Assembly (NCBI GenBank): GCA_024404215.1
Contig: JAKSQI010000101.1
Coordinates: 1-6,014, forward strand
From: Oscillospiraceae bacterium
GTDB taxonomy: Bacteria; Bacillota; Clostridia; Oscillospirales; Oscillospiraceae
Reading direction: 5' to 3'
DNA: 6,014 nt
Under the pieces are notes generated by a model. That model was not told the DNA's origin, did not search any database, and was given only the letters and a program-made list of their open reading frames with translations. Position numbers and translations under genes: made by a program. How positions within the stretch are numbered: position 1 is the stretch's first letter; the number at the start of each line of letters is the position of its first letter. Below are positions 1 through 5,745 of this stretch, in pieces.

Positions 1-730
1 GCTGGTGCTGGATAACGGTTTTGCCGCTGCCGAAGGGGCCGGGAACGGCTGCTGTGCCTCCCTTGGCCAGGGGGAACATGGTATCAATGATTCGCTGACC
101 GCTGGACAGGGGCTTTATGGGGTTATACTTCTGCACATAAGGGCGGCTGATACGAACAGGCCACTTCTGCATCATGGTCAGGTCAACGGTGCTGCCGTCG
201 TTCTTTTCCAGTGTTGCAACAACCTCGGTTACGGTAAAGCCGCCGGCCTTAATTTCCTTAACCGTGCCGCTGATACCGGGGGGAACCATAATCTTGTGCT
301 TAACAACAGGGGTCTCAGGTACCGTACCCAAAACATCGCCGGGACGGACATAATCCCCTACTGAGGCCTCAGGAGTAAACTCCCATACCTTCTCCCGGTC
401 CAGACCGGGAACCTCAACACCACGGGTGATGTTGCTGCCGGCAATCTCCATGATTTTATCCAGAGGGCGCTGAATGCCGTCATAAATGCTTTCAATAAGA
501 CCGGGGCCCAGCTCTACGGACAGGGGGGCGCCGGTGGTTTCCACCACGGCACCGGGACCAAGGCCGGAGGTTTCTTCATATACCTGAATGGAGGCGCTGT
601 CGCCGGTCATGTTCAGGATTTCGCCAATCAGGCGCTGTTCGCCAATACGAACCACATCGGCCATGTTGGCATCGGCCAGGCCATCTGCCACAACCAGCGG
701 TCCGGATACTTTGATTACTTTTCCGCTCAT
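1..730 (-). CDS. ntpA: V/A-type ATPase catalytic subunit A, N-terminal part (runs off left edge)
   Basis: Catalytic subunit of the cytoplasmic V1/A1 head, which binds and hydrolyses (or makes) ATP with subunit B. Only 243 codons are inside the window; the family is usually about 580-600 residues, so the C-terminal half lies past position 1. Residues 1-70 form the N-terminal beta-barrel region (KVIKVSGPLVVADG near the start, YEETSGLGPG at 51-60). Residues about 110-190 match the extra domain found in A but not in B subunits (GDVLGTVPET, HKIMVPPG). Residues 231-238 are the Walker A loop GPFGSGKT (bases 17-40), the form typical of bacterial and archaeal A subunits. The ATG at 730 is the only reasonable start, because an in-frame TGA lies four codons upstream (740-742). 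The ribosome binding site AAAGGA is 13 bases away, which is rather far. The gene follows subunit F by 51 bases, and subunit B should follow it. Identification is very secure. Confidence 0.97.
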   Translation of the reverse strand, partial: MSGKVIKVSGPLVVADGLADANMADVVRIGEQRLIGEILNMTGDSASIQVYEETSGLGPGAVVETTGAPLSVELGPGLIESIYDGIQRPLDKIMEIAGSNITRGVEVPGLDREKVWEFTPEASVGDYVRPGDVLGTVPETPVVKHKIMVPPGISGTVKEIKAGGFTVTEVVATLEKNDGSTVDLTMMQKWPVRISRPYVQKYNPIKPLSSGQRIIDTMFPLAKGGTAAVPGPFGSGKTVIQHQ

Positions 731-764
731 GTCTGAGTTTCATTCCTTTCGTTGGAATTGTCTT

Positions 765-779
765 CACCGCAAGGCGGTG
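765..779 (-). other. Small hairpin between subunit F and subunit A genes
   Basis: CACCGC and GCGGTG form a perfect 6-base-pair stem around a 3-base loop, starting 3 bases after the subunit F stop codon. No run of T follows it on the minus strand, so it does not look like a terminator. It sits just upstream of the subunit A ribosome binding site (744-749). It might protect or set a processing point in the mRNA, or be chance; the sequence shows only the structure. Confidence 0.4.
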
Positions 780-781
780 CT

Positions 782-1102
782 TTACACAATGTCTGAGCCG
801 CCAACGGCGCGCTCAACCGCCTCGCGCAGGGCCGTCTGGCCCAGGCCAAGGCTGCCCTCGCTGCTGGGAATCAGAATAACCGCAGGAGTTACACTGTCCT
901 TATAGCGGGCAATATCTGCCGGCATCTGCTGAGCCAGCTGTTCGGTAATATAAACGATGGCATAGTTTTCCTGCACCATGGTTTTCAGGGCACGGCGGGC
1001 ATTATCCACCGTAACGCAGCTGTAGGCATCCAGGCCCAGGGCTTTAAAGCCGTTCACGGTAATCAAGTCACCGATGACACCAATTTTGTATTCCAATGCC
1101 AT
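782..1102 (-). CDS. ntpG: V/A-type ATPase subunit F (central stalk)
   Basis: Small central-stalk subunit that binds the D-subunit shaft between the catalytic head and the C/d socket. At 106 residues it has the usual family length. Recognisable family motifs are YKIGVIGD (5-12), GFKALGL (18-24), YAIVYITE (47-54) and the late GSLGLG (83-88) followed by an AVERAVG helix, consistent with the Rossmann-like fold of subunit F. The ATG at 1102 overlaps the subunit C stop codon by one base (TAATG). An in-frame TGA three codons upstream rules out an earlier start. No good ribosome binding site is present at normal spacing: the nearest AAAGG is about 14 bases away, so translation is probably coupled to subunit C by reinitiation (inference). 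The symbol follows E. hirae, where ntpG encodes this F-type subunit; other schemes call it atpF or ahaF. Confidence 0.96.
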   Translation of the reverse strand: MALEYKIGVIGDLITVNGFKALGLDAYSCVTVDNARRALKTMVQENYAIVYITEQLAQQMPADIARYKDSVTPAVILIPSSEGSLGLGQTALREAVERAVGGSDIV

Positions 1103-2100
1103 TACAAATCACGCAGCCTTTCCCGGATGCTGTCGCCCCGCAGGCCGGCCTTGCGGCTGGTTACTACGATGCGGACTGCTGCCGCCTCATTTTCCAGATA
1201 ATGCAGGTAGCCTACCAGAACACCGGGGCCAAAGCTGTCTCGTCCGGCTTCCTTGCAGAAGACGTTCATGACATTGTCCAGCCGGCGCTCAAACTCGGTA
1301 ATCCGTCCGCCCTTCAGGGCCTCTGTTCCTGCCTCTGCTGCCTCCCGCAGGCGGGGTGCCGTAAAGATTTCCTCCATGGGCAGACCGGCAATGACACCCT
1401 TGACCGCCGTCTCCGCCTTAACCTCACCGCCGGGGATAAAAACGGTTTCCAGCAGATGGTCCGGCTTCCGCTGACGGCGAATACGGACGGTAGTCCGCAG
1501 GTTGGTTACATCCGCCAGCAGCTTGACATAGCCAATGGCATAGCTGCAGCCGGAGGCTTCCGCCAGAGAGAGTATCTCGCGGAAATAGGCCCGGTCGAGA
1601 ATCAAGTCCGTGGTTTGGGGGTTTTGGGTCTGAGCCAGTCTCTCCCTGGCATCAGCAATGGCACGGGCCAGTTCATCAGGCAGGTGAGAAATCTCATCGC
1701 GGACAATGGCCTCAACCAGCTCCTTACTGGGAATTCGGCCCAGCTCTGTCAGGCTGCCGGTATGGGCTTTGCCCTGTGCAATGCTTTTGATAATGGCTTT
1801 GGCGTTGTGATAATCGTACTTAGCCCGGAAGATATCCAGCACCTCCGGGTCCGGGGCAAAGGTCTGCAGCTCCTGGTAAAAGGCCAGGCGGTTTTCCGCC
1901 AGCTTTTGCTCCAGAGTGCGGATGCCGGCCCCGACAACACCCTCGTAGCCCGCCTCCTCCAGCACACGGCCCACCTCAATTTTGGAAGGAGCCGAAATCA
2001 TGCGTTCCAAATCGCTTTTGGAGAGAAGATGAGTTTCCCGGGCGTGAATATAGGAGGACAGGAAGAGATAATCCTGGTCCTTTGTTTTTTTCTTAGCCAA
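1102..2100 (-). CDS. ntpC: V/A-type ATPase subunit C (d-type, rotor socket)
   Basis: Subunit C (subunit d in eukaryotic naming) sits on top of the membrane K ring and holds the D/F central shaft. The product has 332 residues, the normal family size, and no membrane segment. Family patterns are DYLFLSSYIHARE near residue 10, FRAKYDYHNAKAIIK (91-105), DVTNLRTTVRIRR (197-209), the FIPGG turn (221-225) and a C-terminal helix region, GYLHYLENEAAAVRIV (297-312). The start is a TTG at 2098-2100, not ATG. It is supported by a full AAGGAGGT site 7 bases upstream and by the product then beginning MAKKKTK. The gene lies 23 bases after subunit E and overlaps subunit F by one base. Identification is secure; the TTG start is well supported but not proven. 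Confidence 0.96.
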   Translation of the reverse strand: MAKKKTKDQDYLFLSSYIHARETHLLSKSDLERMISAPSKIEVGRVLEEAGYEGVVGAGIRTLEQKLAENRLAFYQELQTFAPDPEVLDIFRAKYDYHNAKAIIKSIAQGKAHTGSLTELGRIPSKELVEAIVRDEISHLPDELARAIADARERLAQTQNPQTTDLILDRAYFREILSLAEASGCSYAIGYVKLLADVTNLRTTVRIRRQRKPDHLLETVFIPGGEVKAETAVKGVIAGLPMEEIFTAPRLREAAEAGTEALKGGRITEFERRLDNVMNVFCKEAGRDSFGPGVLVGYLHYLENEAAAVRIVVTSRKAGLRGDSIRERLRDL

Positions 2101-2107
2101 TGGGGTT

Positions 2108-2115
2108 ACCTCCTT
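2108..2115 (-). promoter_or_regulatory. Strong ribosome binding site fixing the TTG start of subunit C
   Basis: AAGGAGGT, an almost complete match to the anti-Shine-Dalgarno sequence, lies 7 bases before the TTG at 2100. This spacing is near ideal, and there is no ATG at a matching position, so it decides the start codon. Confidence 0.85.
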
Positions 2116-2123
2116 GCCGGAGT

Positions 2124-2723
2124 TCAGCGGAAGAGAATCCGGGAGACCTCAACCGCCAGCTCGTCCCGTCTGGTATCAATGAGAGAAGACAAACTGCAGT
2201 TTACTTCAATCCTGCCATCCTTCAGCACCAGCCCTCCATCCAGAGGGCGCGTGCTGTCAGACAGGGTCAGCCCGGCAGGCTTGCCTGTTGCAGCCAGCGC
2301 TGCATTGGCAGAAGCCACCGCCTGCTCCCCATAACGGGCACGGTCCGCTTCGTTGAAAATCAGTTCTTCCTTGCCGGTACGGCTGGCAGACACCGCCAGC
2401 CGGGTTAGCAGCAACAGGTAGCGGTCAGCCGGAAGGGCCCGCAGTTCCTCCGTTGCCTTTTCAAAGGCCTGAGCCATAAGCTCCTGCCGAGTCTGCAGCA
2501 GCTGCTTGTTAACCTCCAGACGGGCAGCCGAAATCAGCTGCTCCTTCTGGCTTTTGGCAGCCAGCTCCCCTTCGGTGCGGAGCGTTTCATACTCCGCCCG
2601 GGCCTTTTGCCTGTATTCATCCAGAAGGGCGTCAGCTTCCTGCTCTGCTTTTTTCAGCAGGGCAGCCTTGGCTGCGTCGGCATCGGCCTGAATACGGGCT
2701 GTAATTTTTTCAATCCCGTTCAT
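2124..2723 (-). CDS. ntpE: V/A-type ATPase subunit E (peripheral stalk)
   Basis: Peripheral-stalk (stator) subunit that pairs with subunit H/G and ties the catalytic head to membrane subunit I. The product has 199 residues, as usual. Residues 1-105 are a long charged, alanine-rich helix suited to a coiled coil with the H/G subunit. Residues 105-199 form the globular head-binding domain, with the family signature GGLVLKDGRIEVNCS at 163-177 and a final EVSRILF. The ATG at 2723 has a GAGAGG ribosome binding site (2731-2736) 7 bases upstream. It lies 15 bases after the K gene and 23 before C, clearly in the same operon. There are no signs of damage. Confidence 0.96.
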   Translation of the reverse strand: MNGIEKITARIQADADAAKAALLKKAEQEADALLDEYRQKARAEYETLRTEGELAAKSQKEQLISAARLEVNKQLLQTRQELMAQAFEKATEELRALPADRYLLLLTRLAVSASRTGKEELIFNEADRARYGEQAVASANAALAATGKPAGLTLSDSTRPLDGGLVLKDGRIEVNCSLSSLIDTRRDELAVEVSRILFR

Positions 2724-2738
2724 GGTTGAGCCTCTCTC

Positions 2739-3209
2739 TTAAAGGGCATTCATGATCAGCAGGATGGAAGCCAGCAGGGACAGAATGGCGTAGAACTCAA
2801 CAATACCGCACATGATGATGCCCTTGGACCAGTCATTGGGCTTCTTGGCAATGACATTAACAGAAGCAGCAGCAACACGACCCTGAGCAATGGCAGACAG
2901 CAGACCACCCAAAGCCATGGGCATGCAGGCGGCAAAGATGCGGGCGCCGGCAGCAGCAGTCATGTTGAGGTCAATGCCGCCGGAAAAAGCACCCATGGTG
3001 AAGAGGGCAAAGAACCAGACAACCAGACCATAGAGGCCCTGAGTACCGGGAAGAACCTGAAGAATCAGGCACTTGGAGAAGTGCTCAGGATATTCACACA
3101 GCAGACCGGCAGCGGATTCACCTACGATACCGGTGCCCTTAGCGGAACCAACACAGCTTAGACCTACTGCCAAAGCAGCTCCCAAAAATGCAAGAAAAAT
3201 ACCGTACAT
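2739..3209 (-). CDS. ntpK: V/A-type ATPase subunit K (membrane rotor proteolipid, c-type; probably Na+-binding)
   Basis: Proteolipid that forms the rotating membrane ring and carries the transported ion. It has 156 residues in two helical hairpins (four membrane helices, about 1-23, 48-72, 88-115 and 131-155), the usual V-type double-hairpin form. The second hairpin has the ion-binding glutamate E138 in GIVEFYAIL. The matching position in the first hairpin is Q57 (PGTQGLYG), so there is one carboxylate per protomer, as in other V-type rings. L53, T56, Q57, Q109 and E138 correspond to the known Na+ ligands L61, T64, Q65, Q110 and E139 of E. hirae NtpK, and Y60 matches its Y68. Na+ coupling is therefore the likely mode (inference from family knowledge). 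The loop between hairpins seems about 7 residues longer than in NtpK. The ATG at 3209 follows the subunit I stop after one base and has a strong ribosome binding site inside gene I. Confidence 0.97.
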   Translation of the reverse strand: MYGIFLAFLGAALAVGLSCVGSAKGTGIVGESAAGLLCEYPEHFSKCLILQVLPGTQGLYGLVVWFFALFTMGAFSGGIDLNMTAAAGARIFAACMPMALGGLLSAIAQGRVAAASVNVIAKKPNDWSKGIIMCGIVEFYAILSLLASILLIMNAL

Positions 3210-3210
3210 G

Positions 3211-5175
3211 TTACATTTCCTCCTTAGAATTGATTATATCTACATAATTTGTATTCGCCTGTAAGGGTTTAAAGGCCCGTCCGCCTTCGTGATAGAAGCG
3301 GTTAAAGAATTCCAGACACTGCAAGCGCAGGTCATGAACATAGCAGCCCAGCAGATTCAGCACCAGATTCAGCAGGTTACCGACCAGAGAAATGATGACG
3401 AAGGCTACCACATTGCCGGTTACGGTCCCCAAGGTGTTGAAAACCTGAGCAATAACGCTGCCGGCCAGCATCAGGGCCATAATACGAGCATAGGAAAGGA
3501 TATCACTGAAATAGCCGGTTACGCCGTTGTAAATCAATCCAACCAGACTGGTTACCTTGCCGAAGCCCTTGGCCTTGCGGGTGCCGCCGAAGACCAGCAT
3601 CAGAATACCTACAACCAGGCAGACCGGAACGCCGGACACATTGCCCTTGCCCATGACCGCCAAAGCAACACCGGCAAGAATCACCCACCAGGTGATTTCA
3701 TCAAAGAGGGCATCCACAAAATCCTTGTGCTTGGTTTTATACACAATGCTGACCACCATGCCGGTAATAATCTGCATGACGCCCAAAACCAGCGAAGCAA
3801 TCAGAATCATCAGAGTATCGCTGAGAGGTGTGAAGAGACTGGGCAGTGCCGTCAGAGTGGTATTGGGATTAATCATCCGGGCTACACAAGGAATAAAGTC
3901 GCCAAAGAAGCCACCGGTCAGGGCACCGAAAATAAAGGTTGAGATACCGCACCAGATTCCCACGCCGGCCAGATTCCGCATTCCCTCTCGGGGCTTAAGC
4001 TTTTTGATTATGAAAACACCGGCCAGGAACATGAGAAGGCCGTAGGCCATGTCCGCCATCATCATGCCGTAGAAAAGCACAAAGAAGGGGAACATCAGGG
4101 GGTTGGGGTCTATGGTGCCGTACTTGGGCAGGCTGTACATGTTGGTGACCATGTTCATGGATTCCGTCACCCGGTTGTTTTTCAGCTTGACAGGAACCGT
4201 GTCGCTCTCCTCAAAGGGAACCTCCTCCGCCTCCCAGCCGACATTGTAGCTTTTCAGCAGCTGCTCCAGGCCAGGCAGGGCTTCCGTAGGAATCCAGCCC
4301 TCGGTGTAGAAGGAGCTTTCCGTCAGCAGCAGCTCATTGCGGGCTGCCTGTCGTGCCTCCTGCTGAGCCACCCGGTCCCAAGCCAGCTGCAGCTCCTCCC
4401 GGCAGGGGGCCAGTGCCGCCACAGCGGCCTCTGCCTCAGACAGCTTGGCCTGAGCGGCCTCCAGCTCTCCGGCAAGGGACGCCAGTACATCCTTGACATA
4501 GCCCTCGCCCTTAGGCAGGGTTACTTCTGCAAAGCCTTCCTGTCGGAGAATTGACCAGGCCGTTTCCTGGTCGTCCTGATAGACCAGCCAGCGGACAAAG
4601 CGAGCATCCACTGTTTCACTGACCACCAACAGGCTGTAATCACAGTTTTCCTCATCCAGACGGTTTTTTACCAAATCCAGATCCTTATCCGCCGGCATGG
4701 TGCCCAGCATAAGAACCGTGGAAGCCGTTTTCTGAATGTGCAGAGGAATATCCAGCCCTATCCAGGGCTGCAATGCCTGCTGCTGGTTGCGCAGGGCAGC
4801 CAAAGAATCCGCTGCAGCCTTTACTCCATTCTCAGCGGCGCTGACCCGGTCGGCCGCCTCCAGGGGCTGTGCCAAATCATCCGTTGAGAAAAATTCCCCA
4901 GCAGGAATTTGGGGTCTGGTGGCAAAGAGCCCTCCCTTTGCCGGGGCATAGCGGTCCAGTGCCGCGATTGCCGACGTGAGCCGGGCCTTTGCCGCCCTAA
5001 GGGCGCTGTCATCCGCCTCATCCCGGGTGGTCAGGGCAAGCCATTGTTCTGCCTCCTCCGGCAAGGCCGGACTTTCCAGTTCGACGCAGCCAAGCTTAAG
5101 CAAATCGGCCAGCAGGGCATCTCTTTCGGAACGCAGACCCAGCAGCTTCAGTCGGCTCATCTTAACAATGGACAA
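3211..5175 (-). CDS. ntpI: V/A-type ATPase subunit I (a-type membrane stator)
   Basis: Stator membrane subunit that supplies the two ion half-channels facing the K ring and anchors the peripheral stalks. It has 654 residues, typical of the family. Residues 1-340 are cytoplasmic, with the family opening IVKMSRLKLLGL, a coiled-coil stretch at about 225-285 and FYTEGWIP (289-296). Residues 355-612 contain about seven or eight membrane helices, beginning at NPLMFPFFVLFYG. R564 (in LSYARIMAL) and R617 (in VHDLRLQ) correspond to the two essential channel arginines known in E. hirae NtpI (R573, R629). The sequence ends with the family-typical EFFNRFYHEGGRAFKPL region. The start is a TTG at 5173-5175, supported by AAAGGAGG 7 bases upstream; the next ATG (5160) would be 22 bases from that site. 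It lies 37 bases after H and one base before K. Confidence 0.97.
   Translation of the reverse strand: MSIVKMSRLKLLGLRSERDALLADLLKLGCVELESPALPEEAEQWLALTTRDEADDSALRAAKARLTSAIAALDRYAPAKGGLFATRPQIPAGEFFSTDDLAQPLEAADRVSAAENGVKAAADSLAALRNQQQALQPWIGLDIPLHIQKTASTVLMLGTMPADKDLDLVKNRLDEENCDYSLLVVSETVDARFVRWLVYQDDQETAWSILRQEGFAEVTLPKGEGYVKDVLASLAGELEAAQAKLSEAEAAVAALAPCREELQLAWDRVAQQEARQAARNELLLTESSFYTEGWIPTEALPGLEQLLKSYNVGWEAEEVPFEESDTVPVKLKNNRVTESMNMVTNMYSLPKYGTIDPNPLMFPFFVLFYGMMMADMAYGLLMFLAGVFIIKKLKPREGMRNLAGVGIWCGISTFIFGALTGGFFGDFIPCVARMINPNTTLTALPSLFTPLSDTLMILIASLVLGVMQIITGMVVSIVYKTKHKDFVDALFDEITWWVILAGVALAVMGKGNVSGVPVCLVVGILMLVFGGTRKAKGFGKVTSLVGLIYNGVTGYFSDILSYARIMALMLAGSVIAQVFNTLGTVTGNVVAFVIISLVGNLLNLVLNLLGCYVHDLRLQCLEFFNRFYHEGGRAFKPLQANTNYVDIINSKEEM
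3218..3225 (-). promoter_or_regulatory. Strong ribosome binding site of subunit K, inside the end of subunit I
   Basis: AAGGAGGA lies 8 bases before the K start codon. The same bases are part of the last codons of subunit I (AAG GAG GAA, encoding Lys-Glu-Glu), which is followed by Met and the stop codon TAA. The K start comes one base after that stop, giving TAACATG. The arrangement suggests efficient and coupled translation of the high-copy rotor subunit. Confidence 0.85.
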
Positions 5176-5182
5176 GTTACCG

Positions 5183-5190
5183 CCTCCTTT
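5183..5190 (-). promoter_or_regulatory. Strong ribosome binding site fixing the TTG start of subunit I
   Basis: AAAGGAGG is 7 bases before the TTG at 5175. The spacing favours this TTG over the ATG five codons further in. The choice also keeps the conserved N-terminal residues MSIVKM of the family. Confidence 0.85.
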
Positions 5191-5212
5191 CTGTTAGTTG
5201 CAAAATAATAGG

Positions 5213-5533
5213 TTATGCGTTGCTTTCCACAATCTGCCGTGCGATGTAAATGGCAGCCTCCTGCAGCTTCTTTTCAGCAGAAGCACGGATTACCGCCTTC
5301 TGATTTCTGGTTTTTTCTGCCAGATCAATGGCATGGGACTTACCTTCGGCTTCCGCCGCTGCGTGCAGGGTTCTCACTTCCTCCGCCGCTTTGCTGCGGG
5401 CCTCCTTCACCAGATTCTCGCCCGCTTCCCGGGCTTCCCGCAGAAGGGCCTTGCTCTGTGCTGCCGCCTCCTCCTTAGCTGCCTGCGCCAGCTTCTCTGC
5501 ATCGGTGATGGTTTGGATAACATCCAGGGACAT
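5213..5533 (-). CDS. ntpF: V/A-type ATPase subunit H/G (peripheral stalk), first gene of the operon
   Basis: Peripheral-stalk subunit that forms a right-handed coiled coil with subunit E and links the head to subunit I. It has 106 residues, normal for the H/G (AhaH, NtpF) family. Almost the whole product is one charged, alanine- and glutamate-rich helix without prolines, containing repeated EA/KEA segments such as EAREAGENLVKEARSKAAEE. Sequence similarity in this family is weak, so the call rests on helix character, length and position immediately before subunit I. The ATG at 5533 is fixed by an in-frame TAG nine codons upstream. The ribosome binding site, AAAGGCGG, is weaker than those of I, K and C. 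This is the first gene after the AT-rich leader, so the promoter of the whole operon should lie upstream of it. The symbol follows E. hirae; ahaH or atpH is used elsewhere. Confidence 0.9.
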   Translation of the reverse strand: MSLDVIQTITDAEKLAQAAKEEAAAQSKALLREAREAGENLVKEARSKAAEEVRTLHAAAEAEGKSHAIDLAEKTRNQKAVIRASAEKKLQEAAIYIARQIVESNA

Positions 5534-5580
5534 ATTCTCGCCGCCTTTCTGAAGAGCCTATTATGGCTTATAATCTTAAT

Positions 5581-5617
5581 CTTATTTTATAGTAGAGACT
5601 GCTTATTTTCTAGTAGA
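5581..5617. repeat. Two 16-base direct repeats with a 21-base period in the operon leader
   Basis: On the plus strand, 5581-5596 reads CTTATTTTATAGTAGA and 5602-5617 reads CTTATTTTCTAGTAGA, with one mismatch in 16 bases. The copies start 21 bases apart, about two turns of the DNA helix, so a bound protein would meet both on the same face. The second copy contains the small palindrome TCTA-G-TAGA. They lie 48 to 84 bases before the first ATPase start codon. They could be operator sites for a regulator, but the region is AT-rich and no regulator is visible, so function is inference. Confidence 0.5.
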
Positions 5618-5632
5618 TGCTTACGCATTTTT

Positions 5633-5682
5633 ATAATAATCTTTAATTTAGTGCTTTAAAGCGACAGATTTTTTCCTTTTTT
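5633..5682 (-). promoter_or_regulatory. Candidate promoter of the ATPase operon, with A-tract upstream element
   Basis: On the minus strand, TTTAAA (5655-5660) and TATTAT (5633-5638) make a -35/-10 pair with a 16-base spacer; they match the consensus at about 4 of 6 and 5 of 6 positions. Two runs of six A separated by GG (5669-5682) lie where an UP element would be, at about -43 to -56. Transcription would begin near 5626, giving a 5' leader of about 90 bases that contains the direct repeats. Other AT-rich -10-like boxes exist nearby, for example TATAAA inside the first repeat, so the exact site is uncertain. A promoter somewhere in 5534-5694 is expected because a strong terminator lies just upstream. 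Confidence 0.4.
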
Positions 5683-5694
5683 CAGAGAAATCAT

Positions 5695-5740
5695 AAAAAA
5701 GCAGGAAGAGCCGACGTGGAGCGTCATTGCTCTTCCTGCT
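5695..5740 (-). terminator. Rho-independent terminator of the upstream Ig-like gene
   Basis: Bases 5700-5711 and 5729-5740 form a perfect 12-base-pair stem (AGCAGGAAGAGC on the plus strand with its complement). Inside it is a further 4-base-pair GACG/CGTC stem with a 5-base loop. On the minus strand the stem is followed by six T (5695-5700). It begins five bases after the TAA of the upstream gene. No T-run follows it on the plus strand, so it works in one direction only. It separates the upstream gene from the ATPase operon. Confidence 0.92.
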
Positions 5741-5745
5741 GAAAC

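Noticed and set aside
5..364. Plus-strand open frame of 119 codons at the left edge
   Set aside because: It is antisense to subunit A, which has a Walker A motif and full family similarity on the minus strand.
1096..2334. Plus-strand open frame of 412 codons
   Set aside because: It lies antisense to the clearly identified subunit C gene and part of E. Its composition is that of a mirrored GC-rich gene, and it has no recognisable domain.
3289..3942. Plus-strand open frame of 217 codons, rich in Gln, Asn and His
   Set aside because: It is antisense to the membrane part of subunit I. The polar composition is what results from reading hydrophobic membrane codons backwards.
5587..5628. Short minus-strand frame (ATG at 5628) that could be a 13-residue leader peptide, with paired CTA leucine codons
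   Set aside because: It has no ribosome binding site, and the paired CTA codons are explained by the direct repeat. There is no sign of attenuation, such as competing hairpins followed by a T-run.
5617..5628. Inverted repeat ATGC-TTAC-GCAT
   Set aside because: A 4-base stem with a 4-base loop is too weak to support a regulatory hairpin or terminator.
5653..5662. Perfect 10-base palindrome GCTTTAAAGC
   Set aside because: It overlaps the candidate -35 box and might be an operator, but a single short AT-rich palindrome is too likely to be chance to call.
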